Assembly (NCBI GenBank): GCA_963830385.1
Contig: CAWHMD010000003.1
Span: forward strand, 1 to 64,000
Reading direction: 5' to 3'
DNA: 64,000 nucleotides
From: Bog-532 sp963830385
GTDB taxonomy: Bacteria > Actinomycetota > Actinomycetes > Streptosporangiales > Streptosporangiaceae
How positions within the stretch are numbered: the first letter of the stretch is position 1; each line of letters opens with the position of its first letter. Both the position numbers and the translations under genes were made by a program. Of the stretch, positions 1-7,252 are shown piece by piece. The notes beneath the pieces are model-generated. The model was not told the origin of the DNA and did no database searches. It saw only the letters and a program-made list of their open reading frames with translations.

Positions 1-766
1 AGCTCATCCGGCCGAGGGTCTCGACCGGACCCGCGCCGGGGCGGGTCCACTGCGGCACCGGGCGGCCGGTCGGGCCCCAGGTGGCGTTCCCGTCCGCGTC
101 CGCGCGCCAGTACCAGCACGGGTGGCTGCCCTCCGGCCACCCCGCGGGGCTGTCCTCCCACGCCTCGCCGCGGCCGTAGGGCGTCATGTCGAGCAGGGCG
201 AAGGACGCACAGAACCGCTCGTTGCCCCGGCCGGTGGTGGAGTAGGTGAGGAACGCCCGGTCCCCGTCGCGCAGGAAGCAGGTCAGGTGACCCATGTCCC
301 CGCCGGCCGGCTCGTCCAGGTCGCGCACCGAGTACCAGGGCTGGGCGTACCCCATGAACTCGACGAAGGCGGCCACCTCGTCCCAGCGTCCGGTGGTCAC
401 GATCGCGAACGAGACGCCACGGGCGTTGAGGTAGACGCTGCTGTCCTGCAGCTGCCAGGCCGCCACGGTGCAGCCCTCGCACTGCCCCTGGTGCGGCGCG
501 CCGTCGTGCCACATGTGCTTGTAGACCACGAGCTCGTCGCGGCCCTGGAACAGCTCCAGGAACGGCACCGGGCCGTCCGGGCCGGTGACCTCGACCGTCC
601 CGTCGAACTCGACCATCGGCAGCCGGCGGCGGGCCGCCGCCAGGGCGTCACCCTCGCGGGTGTGGGCCTTCTCGCGGACCAGCAGCTCATCCCGGGCGGC
701 CTGCCAGGTGGCCAGGTCGACGATGGGCGGCCGGCCGGTGGCCTGGTCGTCTGGCGTGATCGTCAT
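1..766 (-). CDS. DUF899 family thioredoxin-like protein (3' end cut by window edge)
   Basis: Reading the minus strand from the ATG at 766 gives an open frame of about 255 residues that runs off the left edge, so the C-terminus is missing. A Shine-Dalgarno-like GGAGG lies just upstream of the ATG. The family signature is visible: an N-terminal helical region with ATWQAARDELLVREKA, then YKHMWHDGAPHQGQCEGC around residues 82-99 with a CxxC pair (Cys96, Cys99), and later the FLTYSTTGRGNE and DMTPYGRGE stretches typical of DUF899. Members have a thioredoxin/AhpC-like fold and are often annotated only as DUF899; a redox role is plausible but unproven. A shorter antisense-like frame at 397-690 is a shadow. 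Confidence 0.85.
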   Translation of the reverse strand, partial: MTITPDDQATGRPPIVDLATWQAARDELLVREKAHTREGDALAAARRRLPMVEFDGTVEVTGPDGPVPFLELFQGRDELVVYKHMWHDGAPHQGQCEGCTVAAWQLQDSSVYLNARGVSFAIVTTGRWDEVAAFVEFMGYAQPWYSVRDLDEPAGGDMGHLTCFLRDGDRAFLTYSTTGRGNERFCASFALLDMTPYGRGEAWEDSPAGWPEGSHPCWYWRADADGNATWGPTGRPVPQWTRPGAGPVETLGRMS

Positions 767-858
767 GGGTCCTCCACGTAGTCCGGCGACGGTCACCAGA
801 ACAGACTCGCGGTCCGCCCGGAACTCATCGCCGCCGGCGACCCGATCGCGCCCGCCGG

Positions 859-1620
859 TCAGGTGATCGTGACGCCGCCGTCGACGGCCAGCGTCTGGCC
901 GGTCACGTAGGAGGCGGCGTCGCTGGCCAGGAACACCGCCACCGCCGCGACCTCCGGGCCCTCGCCCATCCGCCCGGCCACGATCCGCGACTTCATCGAG
1001 TCCAGGTAGCCGGGCTGGTAGGTCTCGGTCATCTCGCTGGCGAAGAAGCCGGGAGCGATCGCGTTGACCCGGATCCCCTTGCGCCCGGTCCACTGCTGGG
1101 CCAGGTCGCGGGTCAGGCCGATCAGGCCGGCCTTGCTGGCGGTGTAGGCGGCCTGCGGCAGCCCGCCGGTGGTGATGCCGAGCACGCTGCTGATGTTGAC
1201 GATGCTGCTGCCCGGCTTCATGACCCGGCCGCAGGCCTGGGCCATCCAGTAGCTGCCGGACAGGTTGACGTCGAGCACGGCCCGGAACTGGTCCGGCGTC
1301 TCCCGGGTGGCCGGCACCGCGGTCCCGACCCCGGCGTTGTTGATCAGGATGTCGACCTGCCCGAACTTCTGCATCGCGGCGTCCACCAGCCGCTGGCAGT
1401 CCTCCGGCGAGGCCACGTCGGTCCGGACGGCGATGCCCCGGCGGCCGGTGCTGTCGCAGACGTCGGCCAGGGTCTGCTCCAGCCGGTCCCGGCGCCGGGC
1501 GCCCAGCGCCAGGTCGGCCCCCGCCTCCGCCATCGCCCGCGCGAAGTCCACTCCCAGGCCGGAGGACGCGCCGGTGACGACCGCCACCTTGCCGGCCAGC
1601 GAGAACAAGTCGGTGATCAT
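859..1620 (-). CDS. SDR family NAD(P)-dependent oxidoreductase
   Basis: A 253-residue classical short-chain dehydrogenase/reductase. The Rossmann signature TGASSGLG is at residues 16-23, NNAG near residue 93, the catalytic Ser in NISSVLG near 144 and the YTASK Tyr/Lys pair near 160. The C-terminal region ends VTGQTLAVDGGVTIT, the usual end of FabG-like enzymes, so the protein is full length. It should interconvert an alcohol and a ketone with NAD(P)H; the substrate cannot be read. It is divergent from the ABC importer, and the palindrome at 1688-1708 lies 68 bp upstream of its start, so the two units could share control. Confidence 0.92.
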   Translation of the reverse strand: MITDLFSLAGKVAVVTGASSGLGVDFARAMAEAGADLALGARRRDRLEQTLADVCDSTGRRGIAVRTDVASPEDCQRLVDAAMQKFGQVDILINNAGVGTAVPATRETPDQFRAVLDVNLSGSYWMAQACGRVMKPGSSIVNISSVLGITTGGLPQAAYTASKAGLIGLTRDLAQQWTGRKGIRVNAIAPGFFASEMTETYQPGYLDSMKSRIVAGRMGEGPEVAAVAVFLASDAASYVTGQTLAVDGGVTIT

Positions 1621-1687
1621 GCCGGGCAGCGTACGCCGCCGAGCCCCGCCTCCGGTAAAGGCCCCGGGTAACGGCCTCAGGATACGT

Positions 1688-1708
1688 AGTGGTCACAATG
1701 TGACCACT
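1688..1708. promoter_or_regulatory. Perfect 21-bp palindrome between SDR and ABC importer (candidate operator)
   Basis: Two perfect 10-bp arms, AGTGGTCACA and TGTGACCACT, flank a single central A. The site lies in the 139-bp divergent gap, 68 bp upstream of the SDR start and 52 bp upstream of the ATG of the binding protein. Its symmetry and length fit a dimeric repressor site. The TGGT...ACCA core resembles GntR-type sites, but the regulator is not encoded next to it, so its identity is inference. Confidence 0.7.
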
Positions 1709-1759
1709 CGCGGTCGCACCTTATTGCTGGTGCAACTAGTGCTGGCTAATGTCAGGCAA

Positions 1760-2821
1760 ATGGCCGATCTTCACTTCAAATTCCGCGGGCGGATCGCCGC
1801 CGTCGCCGGGCTGGCCGCGCTCGCGGTCGCCGCGGCGGGCTGCAGTTCCGGCTCCTCATCGTCCGGCGGCAGTTCCGCCAGTGCCAGCGCGAAGGCGTCG
1901 AGTTCCGCCTCCGCCAAGCCCACCGGCAACGTGAACGTCGCCTATGCGTCCTCGCTGCAGTTCCTCAACGAAAAGGTGGTCTCGCCCGCCTTCACCGCGG
2001 CCGAGGGCTACAAGTTCGTCGGGCACGGTGGCGCCTCCACCGAGCTCGCCAACGACATCACCGGCGGTGAGCTGACCCCGGACGTGTTCGAGAGCGTCGG
2101 CGGCGACAACATCAAGCTGATCGAGCCGAAGTTCACCTCGTGGTACGTCCAGTACGCGGGCACGTCGATCGTGCTGGCCTACAACCCCAAGAGCAAGTAC
2201 GCGGCCGACTTCAAGGCCGTAGCCGACGGCTCGAAGAACGTCTGCACGCTGTTCAGCAGCACGCTCCAGAGCCCGGGCTTCAAGCTCGGCCGCACCGACC
2301 CGAACATCGACCCGCAGGGCCGGGACTTCATCATGATGGTGATGCTGGCCCAGTCCTACTGCCACCTGCCCTCGGACACCGCGGCCAAGATCCTCGGCAC
2401 CTCGGACTTCGGCACCGCCAGCTCCCCGCAGATCTACGCCGAGGCCTCGCTGGACTCCACGCTGCAGTCCGGCCAGCTCGACGCCTCCAGCGCGTTCATC
2501 ACCCAGGCGGTGGAGCTGAAGCTGCCGTATGTCAAGCTGCCGGACCAGATCAACCTGGGCAGCGCGGCCGAGAAGGCGGCCTACGCCAAGGCCACGGTCA
2601 CGGTGAAGAACGGCAAGACCTACAAGGGCTCGCCGCAGGTCATCGACATCACCACGGTCGGCAGCAAGCCCAGCGCGGGCGCTATCGCGTTCGTCAGATA
2701 CACACTGTCCCCGGCCGGCCTGGCCCAGTACAAGCAGGGCGGCTTCACCGTGCTGACGCCGACGGTGACCGGTGACAAGAGCGCGGTACCCGCCGCGATC
2801 CAGAGTGAGCTGGGTAGCTAG
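1760..2821 (+). CDS. ABC transporter substrate-binding lipoprotein (molybdate/tungstate type)
   Basis: A 353-residue lipoprotein. Residues 1-28 form a lipoprotein signal peptide (charged start, hydrophobic run, lipobox VAAAGC with lipid-attachment Cys28), followed by a Ser/Ala-rich linker and then VNVAYASSLQFL, which starts the mature domain like WtpA/ModA proteins. The start at 1760 is chosen because it gives the signal peptide; longer upstream reading runs through the promoter region. No strong ribosome site is visible. The permease and ATPase follow with overlaps, so the three genes form one operon. The permease looks like WtpB/TupB, so molybdate or tungstate is the likeliest ligand; sulfate or thiosulfate cannot be excluded. 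Confidence 0.85.
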   Translation: MADLHFKFRGRIAAVAGLAALAVAAAGCSSGSSSSGGSSASASAKASSSASAKPTGNVNVAYASSLQFLNEKVVSPAFTAAEGYKFVGHGGASTELANDITGGELTPDVFESVGGDNIKLIEPKFTSWYVQYAGTSIVLAYNPKSKYAADFKAVADGSKNVCTLFSSTLQSPGFKLGRTDPNIDPQGRDFIMMVMLAQSYCHLPSDTAAKILGTSDFGTASSPQIYAEASLDSTLQSGQLDASSAFITQAVELKLPYVKLPDQINLGSAAEKAAYAKATVTVKNGKTYKGSPQVIDITTVGSKPSAGAIAFVRYTLSPAGLAQYKQGGFTVLTPTVTGDKSAVPAAIQSELGS

Positions 2822-3647
2822 CCCAACTGAGCTGAAGCCGGGCGGGCCCGCGACACCGCGGGTCCGCTCGGCTTCAGCCATCGTTTCGGTGATCGGGGCC
2901 GCGATCATCTGGATCGCGCTGCTCGGCCCGGTCATCGCGCTGCTCACGCACCTGTCCTGGTCTGGCATCTGGTCGTCGCTGAGCGCCCCGGGGGCGTTCG
3001 ACCCGCTGCTCATCTCGCTCGAGTCCGGGGTGATCACCCTGGCCGTGCTGTTCGCCCTGTGCACGCCGCTGGCCTGGATGCTGGCCCGGGGCCGGCTGCC
3101 GTTCCCGCGGGTGTGGGAGGCCGGTGTCCTGTGCAGCCTGCTGCTGCCGCCGCTGGTCATCGGCCTACTGCTGATCTTCCTGGTCGGCCCCTACACCCCC
3201 ATCGGCGAACTGATCGGCCACCTGCACCTGTCTGCCACCAACACGTTCCTGGCCCTGTGCATCGCCGAGATCTACGAGTCCGCGCCGTACTACGTGGTCG
3301 GCGCCCAGGCCGCGTTCGCCGCCGTCGATCCGCGGCTGGAACAGCAGGCTCAGCTGCTGGGCGACCGGCCGCTGCGGGCCTTCCGCCGGGTCACGCTGCC
3401 GCTGGCCACCCCCGGCCTGGCCATGGCCCTGTCGGTCGCCTGGGCGCGGGCCATGGGCGCGTTCGGCGCGGTGGTGATCATCGCCTACCATCCGTACGGC
3501 ATACCGCTGCAGATCTACACCACGCTGCAGGAAACCGGCCTGCCCACCGCGCTGCCGTTCGCCCTCGTCCTGCTGATCGTGGCGCTGCCGCTGCCGCTGG
3601 CCGCCTACATCTGGAGCGCCCGTGCTGGACGCCGACGTCGAGGTTGA
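2805..3647 (+). CDS. ABC transporter permease (WtpB/ModB-like)
   Basis: About 280 residues with roughly six hydrophobic segments. The cytoplasmic loop LLGDRPLRAFRRVTLPL matches the EAA loop that docks on the ATPase, and the following AWARAMGAFGAVVIIAYHP resembles the conserved region of molybdate/tungstate permeases. The GTG at 2805 is preferred; it overlaps the end of the binding-protein gene by 17 nt. A GTG at 2772 in the same frame would add 11 residues and no recognisable sequence. The gene overlaps the ATPase start by 26 nt, which supports translational coupling. Confidence 0.85.
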   Translation: MSWVASPTELKPGGPATPRVRSASAIVSVIGAAIIWIALLGPVIALLTHLSWSGIWSSLSAPGAFDPLLISLESGVITLAVLFALCTPLAWMLARGRLPFPRVWEAGVLCSLLLPPLVIGLLLIFLVGPYTPIGELIGHLHLSATNTFLALCIAEIYESAPYYVVGAQAAFAAVDPRLEQQAQLLGDRPLRAFRRVTLPLATPGLAMALSVAWARAMGAFGAVVIIAYHPYGIPLQIYTTLQETGLPTALPFALVLLIVALPLPLAAYIWSARAGRRRRG

Positions 3648-4626
3648 CCGCCGCGACTTCACCGTGCGGGCCGCCGTGCAGGTGGCCGCGGGGGAGCGGG
3701 TGGCCCTGTTCGGCCCTTCCGGCGCGGGCAAGACCACGATCCTGGAGGCGGTCGCGGGCCTGGTCGCCCCTCGCCGCGGCCGGGTCGTGCTCGGTGACCG
3801 GGTGCTCACCTCGACCGCCACGCCGGTCCAGCTGGTGCCGCCCTGGCAGCGCCGGGTCGGCCTGCTCCGCCAGGACCCCGGCCTGTTCCCGCACCTGTCG
3901 GTCCGCGGCAACCTGACCTACGCTCGCTCGGCCAACCCCAAAGACCCCGCCGCCGCGGCCGAGCTGGCCGAGGTGGCCGCCATCCTCGGCATCGAAGGGT
4001 TGCTCGACGCCATGCCGGCCGCTCTGTCGGGCGGCCAGCGGCACCGGGTGGCGCTCGGCCGCCTGCTGCTCGCCCACTGCGACGCGCTGCTGCTGGACGA
4101 GCCGTACACCGGGCTGGACGCCAGCTTGCGCCGGTCCCTCACCGAGCTGGTGGTCTCGCTGGTGACCGCCCGTGAGGTGCCCGCGATGCTGGTGGCCCAC
4201 GAGCTGGCCGATGCCCAGGCGTTCGCCGACCGGCTGGCCGTCCTCGACCGCGGCGAACTGCTCCAGATCGGCCCGCCCGGCCAGGTGGTGCTGCGGCCCG
4301 CCTCCCGCCGGGTGGCCGAGCTGGTCGGCTACCTCGGCTTCGTTCCGGCGGGCCCGGCCGCTGTGGCCGGCGTCCATCCCGAGCGGGTTCTGGCCGGGGC
4401 CCACCCCGGCCGCGGCCTCGTCCTGACCGGGAGCGTTGCCGCCCGCCGCCCGGCCGGGGCGGGGTGGGAGGCTGACCTGCGCGTGGACGGCACCGTGATC
4501 ACCTGCCGTCTGCCGGAGCGGCCCGCCGCCGACGGCGGTGAGCTGGTCGTGACCGCGCTCGACCCGCCCCGCTTCGGCCCCGATGGCCGCAATCAGGCCA
4601 CGGAAGCGGGCGAGCGGTCCGCGTAG
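3622..4626 (+). CDS. ABC transporter ATP-binding protein (molybdate/tungstate type)
   Basis: 334 residues, GTG start. Walker A GPSGAGKTT at residues 31-39, Q-loop near LLRQDPGLFPHLS, signature LSGGQRHRVALGR starting at 135, Walker B ALLLDEP at 155-161 and an H-loop in VAHEL. After about residue 255 there is a separate C-terminal segment (VHPERVL onwards) consistent with a TOBE-like regulatory/ligand-binding domain, as in ModC-type ATPases. It energises the importer formed with the two upstream genes. Its last 34 nt overlap, tail to tail, with the glutamine amidotransferase on the other strand. Confidence 0.9.
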   Translation: MLDADVEVDRRDFTVRAAVQVAAGERVALFGPSGAGKTTILEAVAGLVAPRRGRVVLGDRVLTSTATPVQLVPPWQRRVGLLRQDPGLFPHLSVRGNLTYARSANPKDPAAAAELAEVAAILGIEGLLDAMPAALSGGQRHRVALGRLLLAHCDALLLDEPYTGLDASLRRSLTELVVSLVTAREVPAMLVAHELADAQAFADRLAVLDRGELLQIGPPGQVVLRPASRRVAELVGYLGFVPAGPAAVAGVHPERVLAGAHPGRGLVLTGSVAARRPAGAGWEADLRVDGTVITCRLPERPAADGGELVVTALDPPRFGPDGRNQATEAGERSA

Positions 4627-5345
4627 CGGGCCACGAACCGCTGCAGCAGGACGGGCGGCTGGGTGACGTCGCTGCGCCGCGCCATGGCCTTTACCTCGTC
4701 CGCTTCCTCGGGCGGGAAGTAGCCCGCGTACTTGTAGGCGTCCACCCGGGTGCACATGCCGACGGCGTCCAGCTCGGCGTGGAACTGGGTGGCGTAGACG
4801 TTCGCGCCGACCCGGAACGCCTGCACCGGGCAGGCCGCGTTGGAGGCCAGCTGGGCGGCGTGCGGCGGCAGCGTCCGCACCGCCTCCTTGTGCCCGGTGA
4901 ACGCGCTGAACGTGCCGGGCAGCGCCCCGAACAGCGGGTCTGCGCGGCCCTCCGGGGTGAGTGTGATCTCGACGCAGCTCACCGGCTCGCTGTGGTGGCG
5001 ATCCAGCACCGCGCCCTCGTGACGGCCCAGCGCCCCGATCCCGTAACAGGCGCCCAGGAACGGGAAGTCCGAGCTGACCACCTCGTGCAGCAGCGTGTGC
5101 AGGTCCGCCTCGACCCGGCGCTGGACCGCCGACTTGCGCTCCTCCGGGTCGGTGTAGTTGAACGGGCCGCCGCCCAGCATGATGCCGGACCAGTCCCGCA
5201 GGTCAATGGGGCCGAGTGGCCGCTGCTCCAGCCGGATCCGGTGCAGGCTGGCTTGGTCGAGCCCGGAGAAGGTCAGGAACGACTCGTACTCGTTGTCCGA
5301 CGGCGCATCGTCGGCGCGGATGCCCAGCAGCAGGAACGGCTTCAC
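4593..5345 (-). CDS. Class I glutamine amidotransferase-like protein
   Basis: 250 residues, GTG start. The nucleophile elbow GACYGIG places Cys100, and QFHAELD gives His189 and Glu191, completing a Cys-His-Glu triad. An oxyanion-type LGGGPFNY lies upstream. The family resembles stand-alone GMP-synthase-like amidotransferases, which release ammonia from glutamine or hydrolyse gamma-glutamyl compounds; no synthetase partner is adjacent. The C-terminal 60 residues are less conserved. Only 25 bp separate it from the divergent SDR, so its mRNA probably has little or no leader. Confidence 0.88.
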   Translation of the reverse strand: MKPFLLLGIRADDAPSDNEYESFLTFSGLDQASLHRIRLEQRPLGPIDLRDWSGIMLGGGPFNYTDPEERKSAVQRRVEADLHTLLHEVVSSDFPFLGACYGIGALGRHEGAVLDRHHSEPVSCVEITLTPEGRADPLFGALPGTFSAFTGHKEAVRTLPPHAAQLASNAACPVQAFRVGANVYATQFHAELDAVGMCTRVDAYKYAGYFPPEEADEVKAMARRSDVTQPPVLLQRFVARYADRSPASVA

Positions 5346-5370
5346 CGGACCACCCTATTAAAATGCGCGG
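5346..5370. promoter_or_regulatory. Compact divergent promoter region (likely leaderless transcripts)
   Basis: The 25-bp gap between the GTG at 5345 (minus) and the ATG at 5371 (plus) contains one AT-rich island, CTATTAAAATG, in otherwise GC-rich DNA. TATTAA at 5356-5361 sits about 10 bp upstream of the plus-strand ATG and can serve as a -10 box for transcripts starting at the start codon. The reverse reading TTTAATAG is equally well placed for the minus gene. No ribosome site is seen on either side. Inferred from position only. Confidence 0.45.
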
Positions 5371-6150
5371 ATGGCACGAGTCATGATCACCGGCTCCACC
5401 GACGGGCTGGGCCTGATGGCCGCCCAGCTGCTGCTCGACCAGGGGCACGACGTGACCTTCCACGCCCGCTCGGCGGCGCGGGCCGACGACCTGCGCCGCG
5501 CCGAGCCCCGGGCCAAATCGGTGCTGGTCGGCGACCTGGCCAGCCTGGCCGAGACGCGCGACGTCGCCGGCCAGGCCAACGCGCTGGGCCCGCTGGACGC
5601 GGTGATCCACAACGCCGGCGTCGGCTACCGTCAGCCGCGCCGGATCGAGACCCCGGACGGCCTGGCCAGCGTCTTCGCCATCAACGTGCTGGCTCCCTAC
5701 CTGCTGACCGCGCTGATCGCCGTGCCCGCCCGGCTGGTCTACCTCAGCTCGGGCATGTCGCACGGCGGCGACCCCAGCCTGGACGACCCGCAGTGGTCCC
5801 GCCGCCGCTGGAACGGCAGCCAGGCCTACAGCGACAGCAAGCTCTACGACACCGTGCTGGCCCTGGCCGTGGCCCGGCGCTGGCCCGGCGTATTGTCCAA
5901 CGCGGTCGAACCGGGCTGGGTGGCGACCCGGATGGGCGGCGCCGGCGCCCCCGACGACCTGGCCCAGGGCCCGGTCACCCAGGCCTGGCTCGCGGTCAGC
6001 CACGACCCCGCCGCCACCGTCACTGGCGGCTACTTTTACCACCAGCAGCCCCGCCAGCCCAACCCCGCCGCCCGCGACACCGCGCTCCAAGATGCCTTGC
6101 TGGCCTACTGCGCCGACCTGACCGGCACCCCGTTGCCGCCGTCCGCCTAG
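5371..6150 (+). CDS. SDR family oxidoreductase
   Basis: 259 residues. TGSTDGLG at residues 7-14 is the cofactor loop, HNAGVG the NNAG-equivalent, SSGMS carries the catalytic Ser and YSDSK the Tyr/Lys pair. The C-terminal half carries a GWVATRMGG motif seen in the light-dependent-reductase/retinol-dehydrogenase-like branch. Substrate unknown. The next gene on the same strand starts 10 bp after its stop, so the two are probably co-transcribed. Confidence 0.88.
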   Translation: MARVMITGSTDGLGLMAAQLLLDQGHDVTFHARSAARADDLRRAEPRAKSVLVGDLASLAETRDVAGQANALGPLDAVIHNAGVGYRQPRRIETPDGLASVFAINVLAPYLLTALIAVPARLVYLSSGMSHGGDPSLDDPQWSRRRWNGSQAYSDSKLYDTVLALAVARRWPGVLSNAVEPGWVATRMGGAGAPDDLAQGPVTQAWLAVSHDPAATVTGGYFYHQQPRQPNPAARDTALQDALLAYCADLTGTPLPPSA

Positions 6151-6160
6151 GCTAGCTGAC

Positions 6161-7180
6161 ATGCTCTTCCCCACCGCTCTCGTCGGCAGTTACCCGCAGC
6201 CGGACTGGCTCATCGACCGTGACCGGCTCAGCCACCGGCTGCCGCCCCGGGTCCGGGCCCGCGAGCTGTGGCGCGTTGACCCCGCCTACCTGGAACAGGC
6301 CCAGCGGGACGCCACCGTGCTGGCGGTCCGGGACGAGGAGCGAGCCGGCCTGGACATCGTCACCGACGGCGAGCAGGTCAGGGAGAGCTACTCCAACCGG
6401 TTCGCGACCGCGCTGGACGGGGTGGACCTGGACCACCCGGGCACGCTGCTGAGCCGCGCCGGCACGCCCAACCTGGTGCCCCGCATCACCGGCCCGATCC
6501 GGCGGCGGCACCCGGTCGAGGTCGATGACGTCGCGTTCCTGCGGGCGAACACTGACCGGACCGTCAAGATGACCGTGCCGGGGCCGTTCACCATGGCCCA
6601 GCAGGCCGAGAACGACTATTACGCCAGCCCCGAGGACCTCGCCCTGGCCTACGCCGAGGTGGTCAACGCGGAGGTGGCCGACCTGTTCGCGGCGGGCGCC
6701 GACGTGGTCCAGCTGGACGAGCCCTGGCTGCAGGCCAAGCCGGAAGAGGCCCGCAAGTACGGGGTCAAGGCGATCAACCGGGCGCTGGACGGCATCACCG
6801 GTACCACCGCCGTGCACCTGTGCTTCGGCTACGCCGCGATGGTGGCCGACCGGCCCGAGGGCTACTCGTTCCTGCCCGAGCTGGCCGCCTGCGACTGCGA
6901 CCAGATCTCGATCGAGACCGCCCAGGCCAACCTGGACACCAAGGTCCTCACCGCACTGGACGGCAAGACGATCATCCTCGGCGTGCTCAACCTGGGCGAC
7001 GAGGCCGTGGAGACCCCGGACGTCGTGGCCGCGCGGGTCCGCCGGGCCCTGGAGCACGTGCCCGCCGAGCGGCTGATCCTGGCCCCCGACTGCGGCATGA
7101 AGTACCTGCCCCGGGACTCGGCCTACGGCAAGCTCCAATCGATGACCGCGGCCGCCGCCCAGCTGCGCACCGAGGCCTGA
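6161..7180 (+). CDS. Cobalamin-independent methionine synthase C-terminal-like protein (MetE core)
   Basis: 339 residues, about half the length of full MetE, matching the single-barrel MetE_C/UROD-like family. Seen motifs include TALVGSYPQP near the N-terminus, TDGEQVRESY, VQLDEPWLQ near the barrel centre, HLCFGY (His and Cys of the usual zinc site) and LAPDCGMKYLPR (the second Cys). The zinc ligands of methyl transferase MetE are therefore retained, but the N-terminal folate-binding half is absent. Such stand-alone proteins may transfer methyl groups from donors other than triglutamyl-methyltetrahydrofolate. Co-oriented with the SDR 10 bp upstream. Confidence 0.85.
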   Translation: MLFPTALVGSYPQPDWLIDRDRLSHRLPPRVRARELWRVDPAYLEQAQRDATVLAVRDEERAGLDIVTDGEQVRESYSNRFATALDGVDLDHPGTLLSRAGTPNLVPRITGPIRRRHPVEVDDVAFLRANTDRTVKMTVPGPFTMAQQAENDYYASPEDLALAYAEVVNAEVADLFAAGADVVQLDEPWLQAKPEEARKYGVKAINRALDGITGTTAVHLCFGYAAMVADRPEGYSFLPELAACDCDQISIETAQANLDTKVLTALDGKTIILGVLNLGDEAVETPDVVAARVRRALEHVPAERLILAPDCGMKYLPRDSAYGKLQSMTAAAAQLRTEA

Positions 7181-7190
7181 CCCGGCCGGG

Positions 7191-7250
7191 GTGTATCAGG
7201 ACGGCCGGTCTCCCCTCCGCCTCAGCAAGAGGCATGGGGAGGGGATCCGG
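7191..7250 (+). promoter_or_regulatory. Structured leader of the patatin-like gene, shared with the leader at 37258
   Basis: The leader begins GTGTATCA (7191-7198), then 13 nt, then CCCCTCCG and TCAGCAAGAGG. The same three blocks with the same spacing precede the repeat-peptide gene at 37323. As RNA it folds strongly: TCCCCTCC (7211-7218) pairs with GGAGGGGA (7238-7245), enclosing a GCCTC/GAGGC stem (7219-7223 with 7229-7233) with an AGCAA loop, and CCGG pairs with CCGG at the base. The paired GGAGGGG is the ribosome-binding site, 8 nt before the ATG at 7253. The fold would hide it, pointing to translational control. Confidence 0.65.
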
Positions 7251-7252
7251 TC

